This document shows positions 53,930-61,312 of a DNA stretch of 64,000 nucleotides, piece after piece. Every line of letters begins with the position of its first letter. Positions within the stretch are counted from its first letter, which is position 1. Source of the DNA: G965216695 sp965216695 (GTDB taxonomy: Bacteria; Pseudomonadota; Gammaproteobacteria; Pseudomonadales; Azotimanducaceae); the NCBI GenBank assembly GCA_965216695.1, contig OZ244212.1:4092001-4156000 (forward strand), given 5' to 3'. The position numbers and the translations under genes were made by a program. Under the pieces are notes generated by a model, which was not told where the DNA came from, did no database searches, and worked only from the letters and a program-made list of their open reading frames with translations.

Positions 53930-54364
53930 TCACGCGGTCGGGATGACCGACACCTGTTCCACGATGATTCGGCGTTCGCTCAGCAGCCACTGGCCGTCGC
54001 GCCGTATCAACCGGTCTTCATAGCGTCCGCCGGCGAGGGAACGCGCGCCGGTATCCGGGTCGATCGAGTCGGCGTCCAGGTAGCACACAGACGTTGCGCT
54101 GTCGCCTTCAATGTTGATCATCGCGGTGGAGATCTTGTGCCGCAAGCCGGTGACGGCGGCAGTGGTCGTGCGGCGGTAGTTGGTGTACCAGGCTTCGATT
54201 GCGGCACGTCCGGCGTGCTTGTCGGTACCCTCGTATTCGGGAATCAACACTGCGTCATCGGTAAACAAAGCGATTACGCCTGCCACGTCGCCCCCGTCGA
54301 GTTTATGGCAGTAGCCATTGAGTAGCTGCTGAATGGCTACCACGTCATGTGCCGTCGTCTCCAT
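53930..54364 (-). CDS. SnoaL-like (NTF2 fold) protein
   Basis: 144 residues. NTF2-like pattern: helix AIQQLLNGYCHKLDGGDVAG, then FTDDAVLIPEYEGTDKHAGR and a final RRDGQWLLSERRIIVEQ. SnoaL_4-type proteins of this size serve as small subunits or isomerases in aromatic-ring pathways; here it may act as the beta-like companion of the Rieske oxygenase. The start at 54364 is fixed by GGAGG on the minus strand 5 nt before it; an ATG at 54382 has no such site. Confidence 0.83.
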   Translation of the reverse strand: METTAHDVVAIQQLLNGYCHKLDGGDVAGVIALFTDDAVLIPEYEGTDKHAGRAAIEAWYTNYRRTTTAAVTGLRHKISTAMINIEGDSATSVCYLDADSIDPDTGARSLAGGRYEDRLIRRDGQWLLSERRIIVEQVSVIPTA

Positions 54365-54369
54365 AGTGT

Positions 54370-54374
54370 CCTCC
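54370..54374 (-). promoter_or_regulatory. Ribosome binding site deciding the start at 54364
   Basis: On the minus strand the sequence GGAGG precedes the ATG at 54364 by 5 nt, which supports this codon over an upstream in-frame ATG at 54382. Confidence 0.7.
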
Positions 54375-54433
54375 GATTTCATAATTTGTGTGAGTCGTTT
54401 GGATTATCTTCGTGATCTTCCCGCGCTCGCTGC

Positions 54434-55864
54434 TTAACCAGGTCGATCCTCCTCGTCGGCCGCGGCGAGCGCCGTTCGAACGCCTGAGTATTGTGGCTGA
54501 TCGATGAGTGCCTGCGTGAGTGTCGCAAATCGCAGGTAGTCCTGCAGCGCCGCATCAGTCAGACGCACATTCCCCGCGCGTAGCCGCCGGCACAACAGCT
54601 CTTTCAGTGTGACGTAGTCGCCGCGCGTTTCCAGCAGGTCTTCGAGCAGAGCTGTCTCTCGGGTTCGGTACGCGGATCCGTATTCGCTGTCGCGTTGCAG
54701 AATATCGAGAGAATTTGCGGCGACGCGCGCGAGAAACTGGGTTCTTCCGGTGGTAGACGCCATGACATCGCCGCGTAGAAAGTCGCGGACGCTGGTCAGC
54801 AATTCATCGTTGCGAGGCATGCTCTTGTCGCGCGTGGCTGCGCCCACCTCCGGCAACGCTACCGTGCCAGGAATCAACAGGTTCGCGCAATCGATCTGGC
54901 ACTCCGAACTGCGCCGGCCGATGGCGGGACGCTCGACGGTTGCGTCCGGGCCCGTACGGTAATGTTCCGCCATCGTAAGGCAGCCGATGGCCCAGCTGAA
55001 GGAGCCGTAGACGATCCAGAACGCAACGCGTTGGGCATCTACCGCTTTGCCGCTGATCGCGCTGTACCCGGCAAAAAGATCGTCGAGATTGCCGAACCCG
55101 CCCACGGTTTGTTGCGTGTTTCCAAACCGCCACGAGTTGGTGCACAGCCAGCCAAGGTCGCGCATCGGATCGCCGACGTGGGCGCCTTCCCAATCCAGTA
55201 CGCCAACGATTCCGTCCTGCGGCGTTACCATCAAATTGCCATTACGGAAATCGCCGTGGACAAGCCGCAGGTCGCTGTGTTCGGGCAGATTGTCCAGCAA
55301 CCATCGGGCCGTGTAGTCGATCATTGGCTGCGGCGTATCAAACGTCTGGTAGCGATCCCACGCCAAACGAATGACGTCGCCCGTGTCGCGCTGTTCGAGT
55401 TTACTTCGCAGACCACCTTGGTCGACGTCGATCGCGTGGATGCGGGCCAGTAGCTCGCCGCATTGGTATGCGAGCTTGCCGCGGATGTCGGCAAAGGCGT
55501 CGCCGCGAGCAATGCGCGCGCCAAGCGTCTCGCCGTCAAGCCACTGCATGACGAATCCGGGCCCGAGGTCGTCTGAGGGTTGCAGTACGTAGTGGACGTC
55601 CGGCTCCGGGACCCCGGCGTTGGCCGCGGCGCGGAAGAGGGCGGCTTCTACTTCAAGTCCGGGTTGGCCGGGCGCTTGTTCACTGACGACGCCCCCGGCG
55701 GCGCGGCGCAGGCACAGTGGCATGTCGCCCGCGGCGGTTTCGATAACGAGTCGATAAGTTTCCTGATTGGCGCCGCCGGAAAGGCGTTCACAGTGCTGCA
55801 GCGAGACAAACCCACCAATCTCCCGCGACAGGATGGTTTCCAGGGCTGGCTCGATGGTGTTCAT
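54434..55864 (-). CDS. Aminoglycoside phosphotransferase-like kinase family protein with C-terminal domain
   Basis: 476 residues. The APH kinase domain shows the Brenner-type motif LVHGDFRNGN (H203, D205, N210) and the metal Asp at D224 (VLDWEGAHVGDP). A C-terminal extension of about 130 residues (SVRDFLRGDVMASTTGRTQF onward) looks like a DUF6285-type helical domain. In catabolic clusters such kinases are annotated as acyl-CoA-dehydrogenase-associated phosphotransferases; the natural substrate is unknown. First gene of the operon with the SnoaL-like protein and the Rieske oxygenase. ATG at 55864 is chosen as it matches family N-termini. Confidence 0.85.
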   Translation of the reverse strand: MNTIEPALETILSREIGGFVSLQHCERLSGGANQETYRLVIETAAGDMPLCLRRAAGGVVSEQAPGQPGLEVEAALFRAAANAGVPEPDVHYVLQPSDDLGPGFVMQWLDGETLGARIARGDAFADIRGKLAYQCGELLARIHAIDVDQGGLRSKLEQRDTGDVIRLAWDRYQTFDTPQPMIDYTARWLLDNLPEHSDLRLVHGDFRNGNLMVTPQDGIVGVLDWEGAHVGDPMRDLGWLCTNSWRFGNTQQTVGGFGNLDDLFAGYSAISGKAVDAQRVAFWIVYGSFSWAIGCLTMAEHYRTGPDATVERPAIGRRSSECQIDCANLLIPGTVALPEVGAATRDKSMPRNDELLTSVRDFLRGDVMASTTGRTQFLARVAANSLDILQRDSEYGSAYRTRETALLEDLLETRGDYVTLKELLCRRLRAGNVRLTDAALQDYLRFATLTQALIDQPQYSGVRTALAAADEEDRPG

Positions 55865-56002
55865 CGGATGCTCGCAAGGATAGTTAGTGGACGGATGCTT
55901 AGTATAGTCGTCTTGCGCCAATCTGCCGCCAGGCGCACGGCGCCTTGGTATCTGTGTTCTGTGCGCTGATTGCATACGAGATTCTCGCTACACTGCCAAG
56001 CG

Positions 56003-58243
56003 ATGACCACCGCTGAGACATCCGGTACACCAACTCCCGCCTATGAAGGAGAGGGCGGGTTCGTATTCGTGTGCTACTCGCACGAGGATTCGGATTCCGT
56101 TTATCAGGCGATAAGCATCCTCACCGATGCCGACGTCAACGTGTGGTACGACGAGGGCATTCGTCCAGGTGCCGAATGGACCGACGAGCTAGCGAATGCC
56201 ATTACTAATTGTGATCGGTTCCTTTTTTTTGCCACTCCGCGCTCCGTCGATTCACGTCACTGCCGTAACGAGATTCAGTTTGCGATCAACTGCGACAAGG
56301 AAATTCTCGTTGTGTATCTTGAAGCGACGCAGCTGACGCCGGGTCTGGAACTGGCGTTGGGGTGGCGACAGGCGCTGATTCGATCGCAACTCGACGAGTC
56401 CACGTACGCGCGGCGCCTGGTGGCCGCCGTATCCGCGTCCAGTGATAGCGACGACATGGCCAAGTCCGGGCCGACCGGAACGCGCGGCGTGGTGACGCGC
56501 CGATGGGGTCGCCGCGCCGTCGCATGGATTGCGGTGCTCGGGGTGGTTCTCAGTGGCGTGCTGTATTGGATACTGGGTGCGCGTACGCCGTTACGAGCGT
56601 CCGGGCAGTCGACGTCGATCGCGATGCTGCCGTTGCAGAACCTCGGCGGCTTCGCAGACGATACGTACTTTCCAGACAGTTTCTCGGAGGATCTGCTCAA
56701 TCGACTAGTGTCGGTGGAAGGTCTGTCCGTGGTGTCGCGGAGGGCATCTTTCGGGTTTCGCGAGACCCCGGGCAACCGTATAGATCTTGCGGAGGTTGCC
56801 GTCACGCTCGGCGTACGCAATATCTTGTCGGGTTACGTTAGAAAAGTTCAAGACTCGTTGCACCTGAGTCTGGAGCTGGTGGAAGTGAAAGACGATTTGC
56901 CCACTATCCGTTGGAGCAAACGATACGAAGATCGACCGATGTCGGAAGTACTCGCAATCCAGGCTGAGGTAACCAGGTTGGTGGCTTCAGAGTTTTTCCC
57001 TGGGGGCTTGAGCGATGAAACCCGGGTTCGCGTCGCTAATCACTCCACTGACAATGTGGAAGCGTACAACAGCTATCTCGAGGCGCGTGGCATTCTGCGA
57101 AAGCCCCTGAACGCCGCGCTCATAGATCGTGCGGCCGCGCTGTTCGATGCGGCAGTTGCGCTCGATCCGGAGTTTGCCTGGGCACGCGCCGGATTGTGCT
57201 CGACATACACGCTCGAGTACCGGCGTGAGGGAACCTTCGCCAACGCGACGAACGCATGCGAAGCCCTGACGGGGTATGCGGTGGAACTTTTCGAAGTTCG
57301 ACTCGCGTTGGGTGAATACCTGGTGGAAATTGGCGAAACGGAACGCGCCGTGACGGAACTTCAGGGCGCGGTGCAACTGAATCCGAACTCGGCGGATGCG
57401 CGAATCGGACTCGCGCGATCTCTCGCCGCGCGATTTACAGCGAACAACACCGAGCTGGACCGGGTGCGTGCCGAAGAAGCGTATCTAGAAGGGATAGCGC
57501 TCGAGCCGACCTACTGGTTTGCACATCATGCGTATGCGAGCTATCTGATCTCGCGTGGCGAGCTCGACGAGGCCCAGAGACAACTCGAACGATCGCTTGA
57601 ACTGGAACCGGACAACCCATCCACGTCGAATAATCTTGCGAATGTTTTGTTTCGCAAGGGAGAGAACGATGCGGCCGTCTTGATCTGGAACGCGGTGCTT
57701 GAGAAGGACGCCGGCAACCGATGGGCACACAGCGGCCTTGGCATACTGCACCACTATGATCGTGAGTTCTCGAAGGCAATAGATCATTTTCGTAGCGCCA
57801 TCGATGCGGCGGGTGCCGATCACCAACTGTGGGGGCGTCTCGGTGAATCCGCTCGGCTGCTTCCTGATCGGCAGGTGGAATCACAGAAAGCGTTCGGCGA
57901 AGCGATAGCGTTAGCGCGCGAGTCGTTGCAGTTTGATCCCCGGGACTGGCAGACAAAGGGCTACATAGCCCTCTACTCGGCGTATTTGGGCGATTTTGAA
58001 ACGGCAGAGGCGTCTCTCAAAGAGATGTTTGCGCTGAATTCGAGTCGAGAGCCGATGACGCACTACTGGGCCGCGTTGATTGCGTACGAGCAGGGCGAGC
58101 TGGAACGGACGTTCGCGGAGCTGGAGCAGGCTCTGCGATCGGGTTTCGACCAACAGAAGAAGTTTATCGCAGACGAGCCCGCGCTCGATGCACTTCGCGC
58201 AGAAGCGCCGGAAAGGTTTGATGCGCTAATTCGACGCTTCTGA
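56003..58243 (+). CDS. TIR domain - transmembrane - TolB-like - TPR protein
   Basis: 746 residues. Residues 19-145 form a TIR domain (GGFVFVCYSHEDSDSVY; VWYDEGIRPGAEW; SRHCRNEIQFAI with the putative catalytic E90 of NADase-type TIRs). A transmembrane helix follows (RAVAWIAVLGVVLSGVLYWI, about 171-193), then a TolB/FlgO-like domain beginning SIAMLPLQNLGGFADD (about 206-330) and TPR-like helical repeats to the C-terminus (for example YASYLISRGELDEAQRQLER). TIR domains in bacterial systems often cleave NAD or make signalling nucleotides. The start at 56003 omits a short upstream in-frame stretch. It is convergent with a caspase gene 295 nt downstream. Confidence 0.88.
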   Translation: MTTAETSGTPTPAYEGEGGFVFVCYSHEDSDSVYQAISILTDADVNVWYDEGIRPGAEWTDELANAITNCDRFLFFATPRSVDSRHCRNEIQFAINCDKEILVVYLEATQLTPGLELALGWRQALIRSQLDESTYARRLVAAVSASSDSDDMAKSGPTGTRGVVTRRWGRRAVAWIAVLGVVLSGVLYWILGARTPLRASGQSTSIAMLPLQNLGGFADDTYFPDSFSEDLLNRLVSVEGLSVVSRRASFGFRETPGNRIDLAEVAVTLGVRNILSGYVRKVQDSLHLSLELVEVKDDLPTIRWSKRYEDRPMSEVLAIQAEVTRLVASEFFPGGLSDETRVRVANHSTDNVEAYNSYLEARGILRKPLNAALIDRAAALFDAAVALDPEFAWARAGLCSTYTLEYRREGTFANATNACEALTGYAVELFEVRLALGEYLVEIGETERAVTELQGAVQLNPNSADARIGLARSLAARFTANNTELDRVRAEEAYLEGIALEPTYWFAHHAYASYLISRGELDEAQRQLERSLELEPDNPSTSNNLANVLFRKGENDAAVLIWNAVLEKDAGNRWAHSGLGILHHYDREFSKAIDHFRSAIDAAGADHQLWGRLGESARLLPDRQVESQKAFGEAIALARESLQFDPRDWQTKGYIALYSAYLGDFETAEASLKEMFALNSSREPMTHYWAALIAYEQGELERTFAELEQALRSGFDQQKKFIADEPALDALRAEAPERFDALIRRF

Positions 58244-58326
58244 TGCTGCGTGCATTGCGGCTGGAGCCGGCCGATCCAACGACTTGATTTCGTTGAACCT
58301 CGGGCGCAGACTGATCGCGAATGCCA

Positions 58327-58332
58327 GAGGGG
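58327..58332 (+). promoter_or_regulatory. Ribosome binding site of the proline-repeat peptide
   Basis: GAGGGG at 58327-58332 lies 6 nt before the ATG at 58339, favouring it over an ATG at 58321 and indicating that the short gene is really translated. Confidence 0.55.
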
Positions 58333-58338
58333 AATGAG

Positions 58339-58506
58339 ATGACAGAACTTCTTGAATCGAGCGACGGGACAAGTCGCTTCCGTCAATTTTTGCAAATGAT
58401 CGGTGACGACGACAAGCCGAAACCGGGACCGCCCGATGACGTGCCGAAACCGGGGCCTCCGGACGACGTGCCGAAACCCGGCCCGCCGCCGACTGACCCG
58501 CACTGA
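58339..58506 (+). CDS. Short proline-rich repeat peptide
   Basis: 55 residues. After an acidic N-terminal helix (MTELLESSDGTSRFRQFLQM) come three copies of a PKPGPPDDV unit ending in TDPH. The unit is 27 nt at the DNA level. It has no membrane segment or leader. The gene is 95 nt after the TIR gene on the same strand and 31 nt before the caspase gene stop, so it is physically between two effector-type genes. The Asp-Asp run in each unit is interesting beside a caspase-like protease, though metacaspases usually cut after Lys/Arg; a proteolytic substrate role is speculation. Confidence 0.6.
   Translation: MTELLESSDGTSRFRQFLQMIGDDDKPKPGPPDDVPKPGPPDDVPKPGPPPTDPH
58417..58488. repeat. 27-bp coding repeat (PKPGPPDDV units)
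   Basis: Two full 27-nt units (58417-58443 and 58444-58470) and a partial third (58471-58488) code for the PKPGPPDDV repeats. Third-position differences between units show selection at protein level. Confidence 0.85.
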
Positions 58507-58513
58507 TTGCGCC

Positions 58514-58536
58514 GTGGCGTTTCGCGGAGACGCCGC
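58514..58536. terminator. Candidate hairpin between convergent genes
   Basis: GTGGCGT (58514-58520) can pair with ACGCCGC (58530-58536), one wobble, across a 9-nt loop in the 31-nt gap between the peptide and caspase genes. No T tract follows, so support is weak. Confidence 0.3.
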
Positions 58537-58537
58537 G

Positions 58538-59326
58538 TCAAACGGTAAACGGGGCCTCGGCGTCGTATTCTTCTGAGTGGGCGCCGAGCCGTGCGAGCAC
58601 AGGTTTTTGTTTGTCCGGCATCAACGCGTACATACGCTCGAAGAGTCCCGGGTAACCTCCAGCAGATGTATCATCCAGGGCGTCAAGCAGCGCGGAGGTC
58701 AGGCGTCCGTGCTGCCGGGTGCTGTTCTCGTAAGAGAGCTGATCTTCGTGACACCCGGCAAAGTGCGTAATAAACGCGCCTACGGGTTCTCTGGGTGGGA
58801 GCTCCTTGCGAATCCTCGAATACATTTCGGGGTCGAGATAACGAATGATCTCGCTCGTATCGTCGTCCATGGCTTTTGCGACATCGTCGTCGCTGCCGCG
58901 GAGCATCGAGCCTGAGTGACAACAGTCTGTAATGAAAAGGACGCGTACACCGGGCTGAAACGTTTGCCACAACGCGTACAGTTCGTCGTCAATCAACTGT
59001 CCATCGTGAAGACACATCGTTTCGTCCTTCCCGTTTTCTTCGTCCCCGTCCTTGTCCCGCGTCCGGTTACCGTGCCCAGAATAATAGAGAACGAACAGAT
59101 CGCCTGATGTAAGCGTTTTTGCGGCGGAGCGGATTTCGGAAACGACTCGGTCCTTCGTACCGTCTTTGGAGAGCAGGATGGTATTTGTTAACCCGTGCGC
59201 TGCGGTGACGTCGGCGACTGCTAACGCGTCACGCTCGGCAAATCGGAGCTTGCCGTCCCATTCGCCGCCGTAACTGTTTTTGTCGCACAGGTTCATGCCG
59301 ACAAGGCATGCAAGACCTTTTTTCAT
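58538..59326 (-). CDS. Caspase-like (peptidase C14, metacaspase-type) protease
   Basis: 262 residues of the C14 caspase fold. The catalytic dyad is H85 in LYYSGHGN and C136 in ITDCCHSGS. An acidic loop (DKDGDEENGKDE, residues 91-102) lies after the His and recalls the calcium-binding segments of metacaspases. The protein has no leader and no added domain, so it is a stand-alone soluble protease. GAGGAG on the minus strand 7 nt before the ATG is a strong ribosome site. It is the last gene of the minus-strand set that begins with the CHAT gene and converges on the TIR and peptide genes. Confidence 0.92.
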   Translation of the reverse strand: MKKGLACLVGMNLCDKNSYGGEWDGKLRFAERDALAVADVTAAHGLTNTILLSKDGTKDRVVSEIRSAAKTLTSGDLFVLYYSGHGNRTRDKDGDEENGKDETMCLHDGQLIDDELYALWQTFQPGVRVLFITDCCHSGSMLRGSDDDVAKAMDDDTSEIIRYLDPEMYSRIRKELPPREPVGAFITHFAGCHEDQLSYENSTRQHGRLTSALLDALDDTSAGGYPGLFERMYALMPDKQKPVLARLGAHSEEYDAEAPFTV

Positions 59327-59333
59327 TCGCGTT

Positions 59334-59339
59334 CTCCTC
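59334..59339 (-). promoter_or_regulatory. Strong ribosome binding site of the caspase-like gene
   Basis: GAGGAG on the minus strand lies 7 nt before the ATG at 59326, which fixes the start of the C14 peptidase and suggests efficient translation. Confidence 0.7.
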
Positions 59340-59368
59340 GTAATGTATTCATGACGTGTGGTTGGATG

Positions 59369-60154
59369 TCACTGGCAGCGGCTTTTCTCCCAACGGATGT
59401 CTAACGCTACGCGTTCATTTGGCGCCTCCAGCGTCTCCGCCCGACGCAACCACAAACATACATTCTCAGCGGGCAGGTCGCAGACAAGTTGGGGAAGGCC
59501 GGCGTTGCGACGTTGGCATACGCCGGATTGAGCCAGGTTGGTGGTCAAAAAATTTCGGCCTGTCAGCACGATGGTCTGTTCGAGGTCGCTCGTAAGGAAG
59601 TGAGCGTGAAACGTCGCGAGACATCGGTCTGCCGTGCATGGCTCATCGGAACCGACGAGCGTCAATTTGAAATTTGCGTCAGGCACGGCCCAGAATTCGT
59701 CGTTCGTATTCACGAACGCCGAGCGGTGCCAGGTGGGCACGGCGCCCGCCGCATTCATTCGGACCGCAGACGGGAGAATATAAATGTCACCGTCTCGCGT
59801 TCCGGAATGTTCGTGGATGGGTGCATAGGGGTGTTCGTGAGCGGGTGCGTAAGGATGCTCGTGGGCTGGTGCGTAGGGGTGGTCGTGCACGAGCGCGTAC
59901 TGGTCGTGGCGGTGTGTCTTGCTTACCGGGTCGGGGGCTGTCAGTAACGGCCACGCGACCGACAGTGGGATGTAGATCGCGGCGATCGTGCCCCCCCAGA
60001 CCATGACGTTCCGGACAACCTGTTCCCAGCGTCGCGCGGACGCCTGCACCGATTCGGACCTTTGGCTCAGGATTGCTATTTCCGTGTCCGAGCGCTTTTG
60101 GTCCTGCGCAGGGGCAGGGTCATTCGGGTTGGGGTCTTTGTTGTGTTCGTTCAT
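59369..60154 (-). CDS. Single-pass membrane protein with His-rich repeats, unknown function
   Basis: 261 residues from an ATG that overlaps the CHAT gene stop by 4 nt (ATGA). A cytoplasmic N-terminal 48 residues is followed by one transmembrane helix (VMVWGGTIAAIYIPLSVAWP, about 50-70). Directly outside lie repeats of HEHPYAPA (residues 90-116), a histidine-rich segment fit to bind metal ions such as zinc or copper. A C-terminal domain with several Cys (EPCTADRC, GVCQRR, LVCDLP) could be held by disulfides. No family recognised. It is translationally coupled to the CHAT protease and 42 nt upstream of the caspase gene. Confidence 0.72.
   Translation of the reverse strand: MNEHNKDPNPNDPAPAQDQKRSDTEIAILSQRSESVQASARRWEQVVRNVMVWGGTIAAIYIPLSVAWPLLTAPDPVSKTHRHDQYALVHDHPYAPAHEHPYAPAHEHPYAPIHEHSGTRDGDIYILPSAVRMNAAGAVPTWHRSAFVNTNDEFWAVPDANFKLTLVGSDEPCTADRCLATFHAHFLTSDLEQTIVLTGRNFLTTNLAQSGVCQRRNAGLPQLVCDLPAENVCLWLRRAETLEAPNERVALDIRWEKSRCQ
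59807..59887. repeat. 24-bp coding repeat (HEHPYAPA units)
   Basis: Three 24-nt units plus a partial one encode HDHPYAPA, HEHPYAPA and HEHPYAPI followed by HEH. The tandem array is in frame, so copy number can vary without breaking the protein. Confidence 0.85.
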
Positions 60155-61260
60155 TTCGGGGTATCGCCGGTGTGCTCGAGCCATGCGATCAGCTCGGCCA
60201 CGCGGCCCCTGTCCAGTTCTCGTTCGGCGCGCGCAGGCGGAAGGAGGCTCACCAGTTTTAGCAGGCGGACAATCACCGGCGCGCCTGCAAATAGACGCAG
60301 GTAACCGGCCAGGCGGCCTAAGGTAACCCCGGAGAGCATGGCCATGATCGCGAACGGTTCGTACTTGCCGATGCCACAGGCGAATGCGGCTAAGAAGCTC
60401 CTGTCTTTGGCGTCACAATCACCGTCGTTCAACATCCAGCCGAGCAGGTACCAGCCGAGTAACGCCACCGCGAGCCCGAAAAGGACTTTCAGACCGTCGG
60501 CCTGCAGGATGCGCTGCCGGTTAGTAACAAGGTCACGGATCCGAGTCTGTAGATACAAAGCTTTTCTCGGCGGTGACATGTCGCGTTCCTCGACAGGAAT
60601 AGGCGCGATGACCTGGTCGAGTATGGATTCGTCAACAACTTCGAAGTGGTAAGTCGTTTCCGTAATGCCGTCAAGATCGGCGAGTTGCTGCCGAATTTCT
60701 CGAAGCGTCATACCGCGTTGCAGTGCGTCGTAGAAGAAGGCGGAAAACTCGGCCGCTGCGCTGCTCTGCACAGGTAGCGTTGTGCCTACGATGCAGTCGG
60801 CCACGCCTCTCATGTTCCGAGCAAGACCCGCCGACCAGCAGCAGTTCAGGACGACTATGCGAATGCCTTTTCCGCGTAGTGCTTCTACCAACCACTCGTT
60901 GGGTACGTACTCTCCGAAGATCTTTTCGTCTTTGAGAATGAGAGCAGCGCCCCACTCGGCCTCCTCAGCCTCAGTCGCAGCGCGTTCGCCGTGACCGCTG
61001 AAATGCAGAACAGTCACGGGCCGTTCTGCGAGGTGGCGGTGAACGTCCTCGCGGCGTACTTCCGGAACCACCTCAAGTTCGACCCGGCCTTCGCTACGTG
61101 CGTCGAATAGCGCTTCGGTGACACCGCTGAGTTCGGGCCACAGATCCAACTTCTCGTATTTCGCAAGCGCTTTTTGACGATCCGGTTCGCCCTGAGCGAC
61201 AAAGGTATCTGGGTCCGGTTTAACGAACTGGGGGTTTGCGGTGAGGTAGAGAATTCTCAT
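60151..61260 (-). CDS. CHAT domain protease with membrane helices
   Basis: 369 residues. Residues 1-215 are a CHAT (caspase HetF-associated) domain: VLHFSGHGE carries the catalytic H90 and VVLNCCWSAG carries C141. A hinge (residues 215-255) leads to membrane segments LFGLAVALLGWYLLGWML and FAIMAMLSGVTLGRLAGY, so the protease domain is anchored at the inner membrane. The start MRILYLTANP at 61260 matches CHAT N-termini. Its stop overlaps the next gene start by 4 nt. It lies 52 nt after the stop of the outer-membrane protein gene and could be in the same transcript. Confidence 0.88.
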   Translation of the reverse strand: MRILYLTANPQFVKPDPDTFVAQGEPDRQKALAKYEKLDLWPELSGVTEALFDARSEGRVELEVVPEVRREDVHRHLAERPVTVLHFSGHGERAATEAEEAEWGAALILKDEKIFGEYVPNEWLVEALRGKGIRIVVLNCCWSAGLARNMRGVADCIVGTTLPVQSSAAAEFSAFFYDALQRGMTLREIRQQLADLDGITETTYHFEVVDESILDQVIAPIPVEERDMSPPRKALYLQTRIRDLVTNRQRILQADGLKVLFGLAVALLGWYLLGWMLNDGDCDAKDRSFLAAFACGIGKYEPFAIMAMLSGVTLGRLAGYLRLFAGAPVIVRLLKLVSLLPPARAERELDRGRVAELIAWLEHTGDTPK

Positions 61261-61312
61261 TCGTGCGCCATGTGTTGAGTGTCGGAAAGCGGAGCCGCGA
61301 TGAATCGGTTCA

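Noticed and set aside
56003..58243. TIR protein as a plain CadC-type transcription factor
   Set aside because: The N-terminus lacks a winged helix and instead has TIR motifs (VCYSHED, WYDEGIRPG, CRNE).
58417..58488. Direct repeats considered as a CRISPR-like array
   Set aside because: Units are contiguous without spacers and in frame with a coding sequence, so they are protein repeats.
59807..59887. Direct repeats considered as non-coding satellite
   Set aside because: The 24-nt units are in frame within a membrane protein gene and encode HEHPYAPA.
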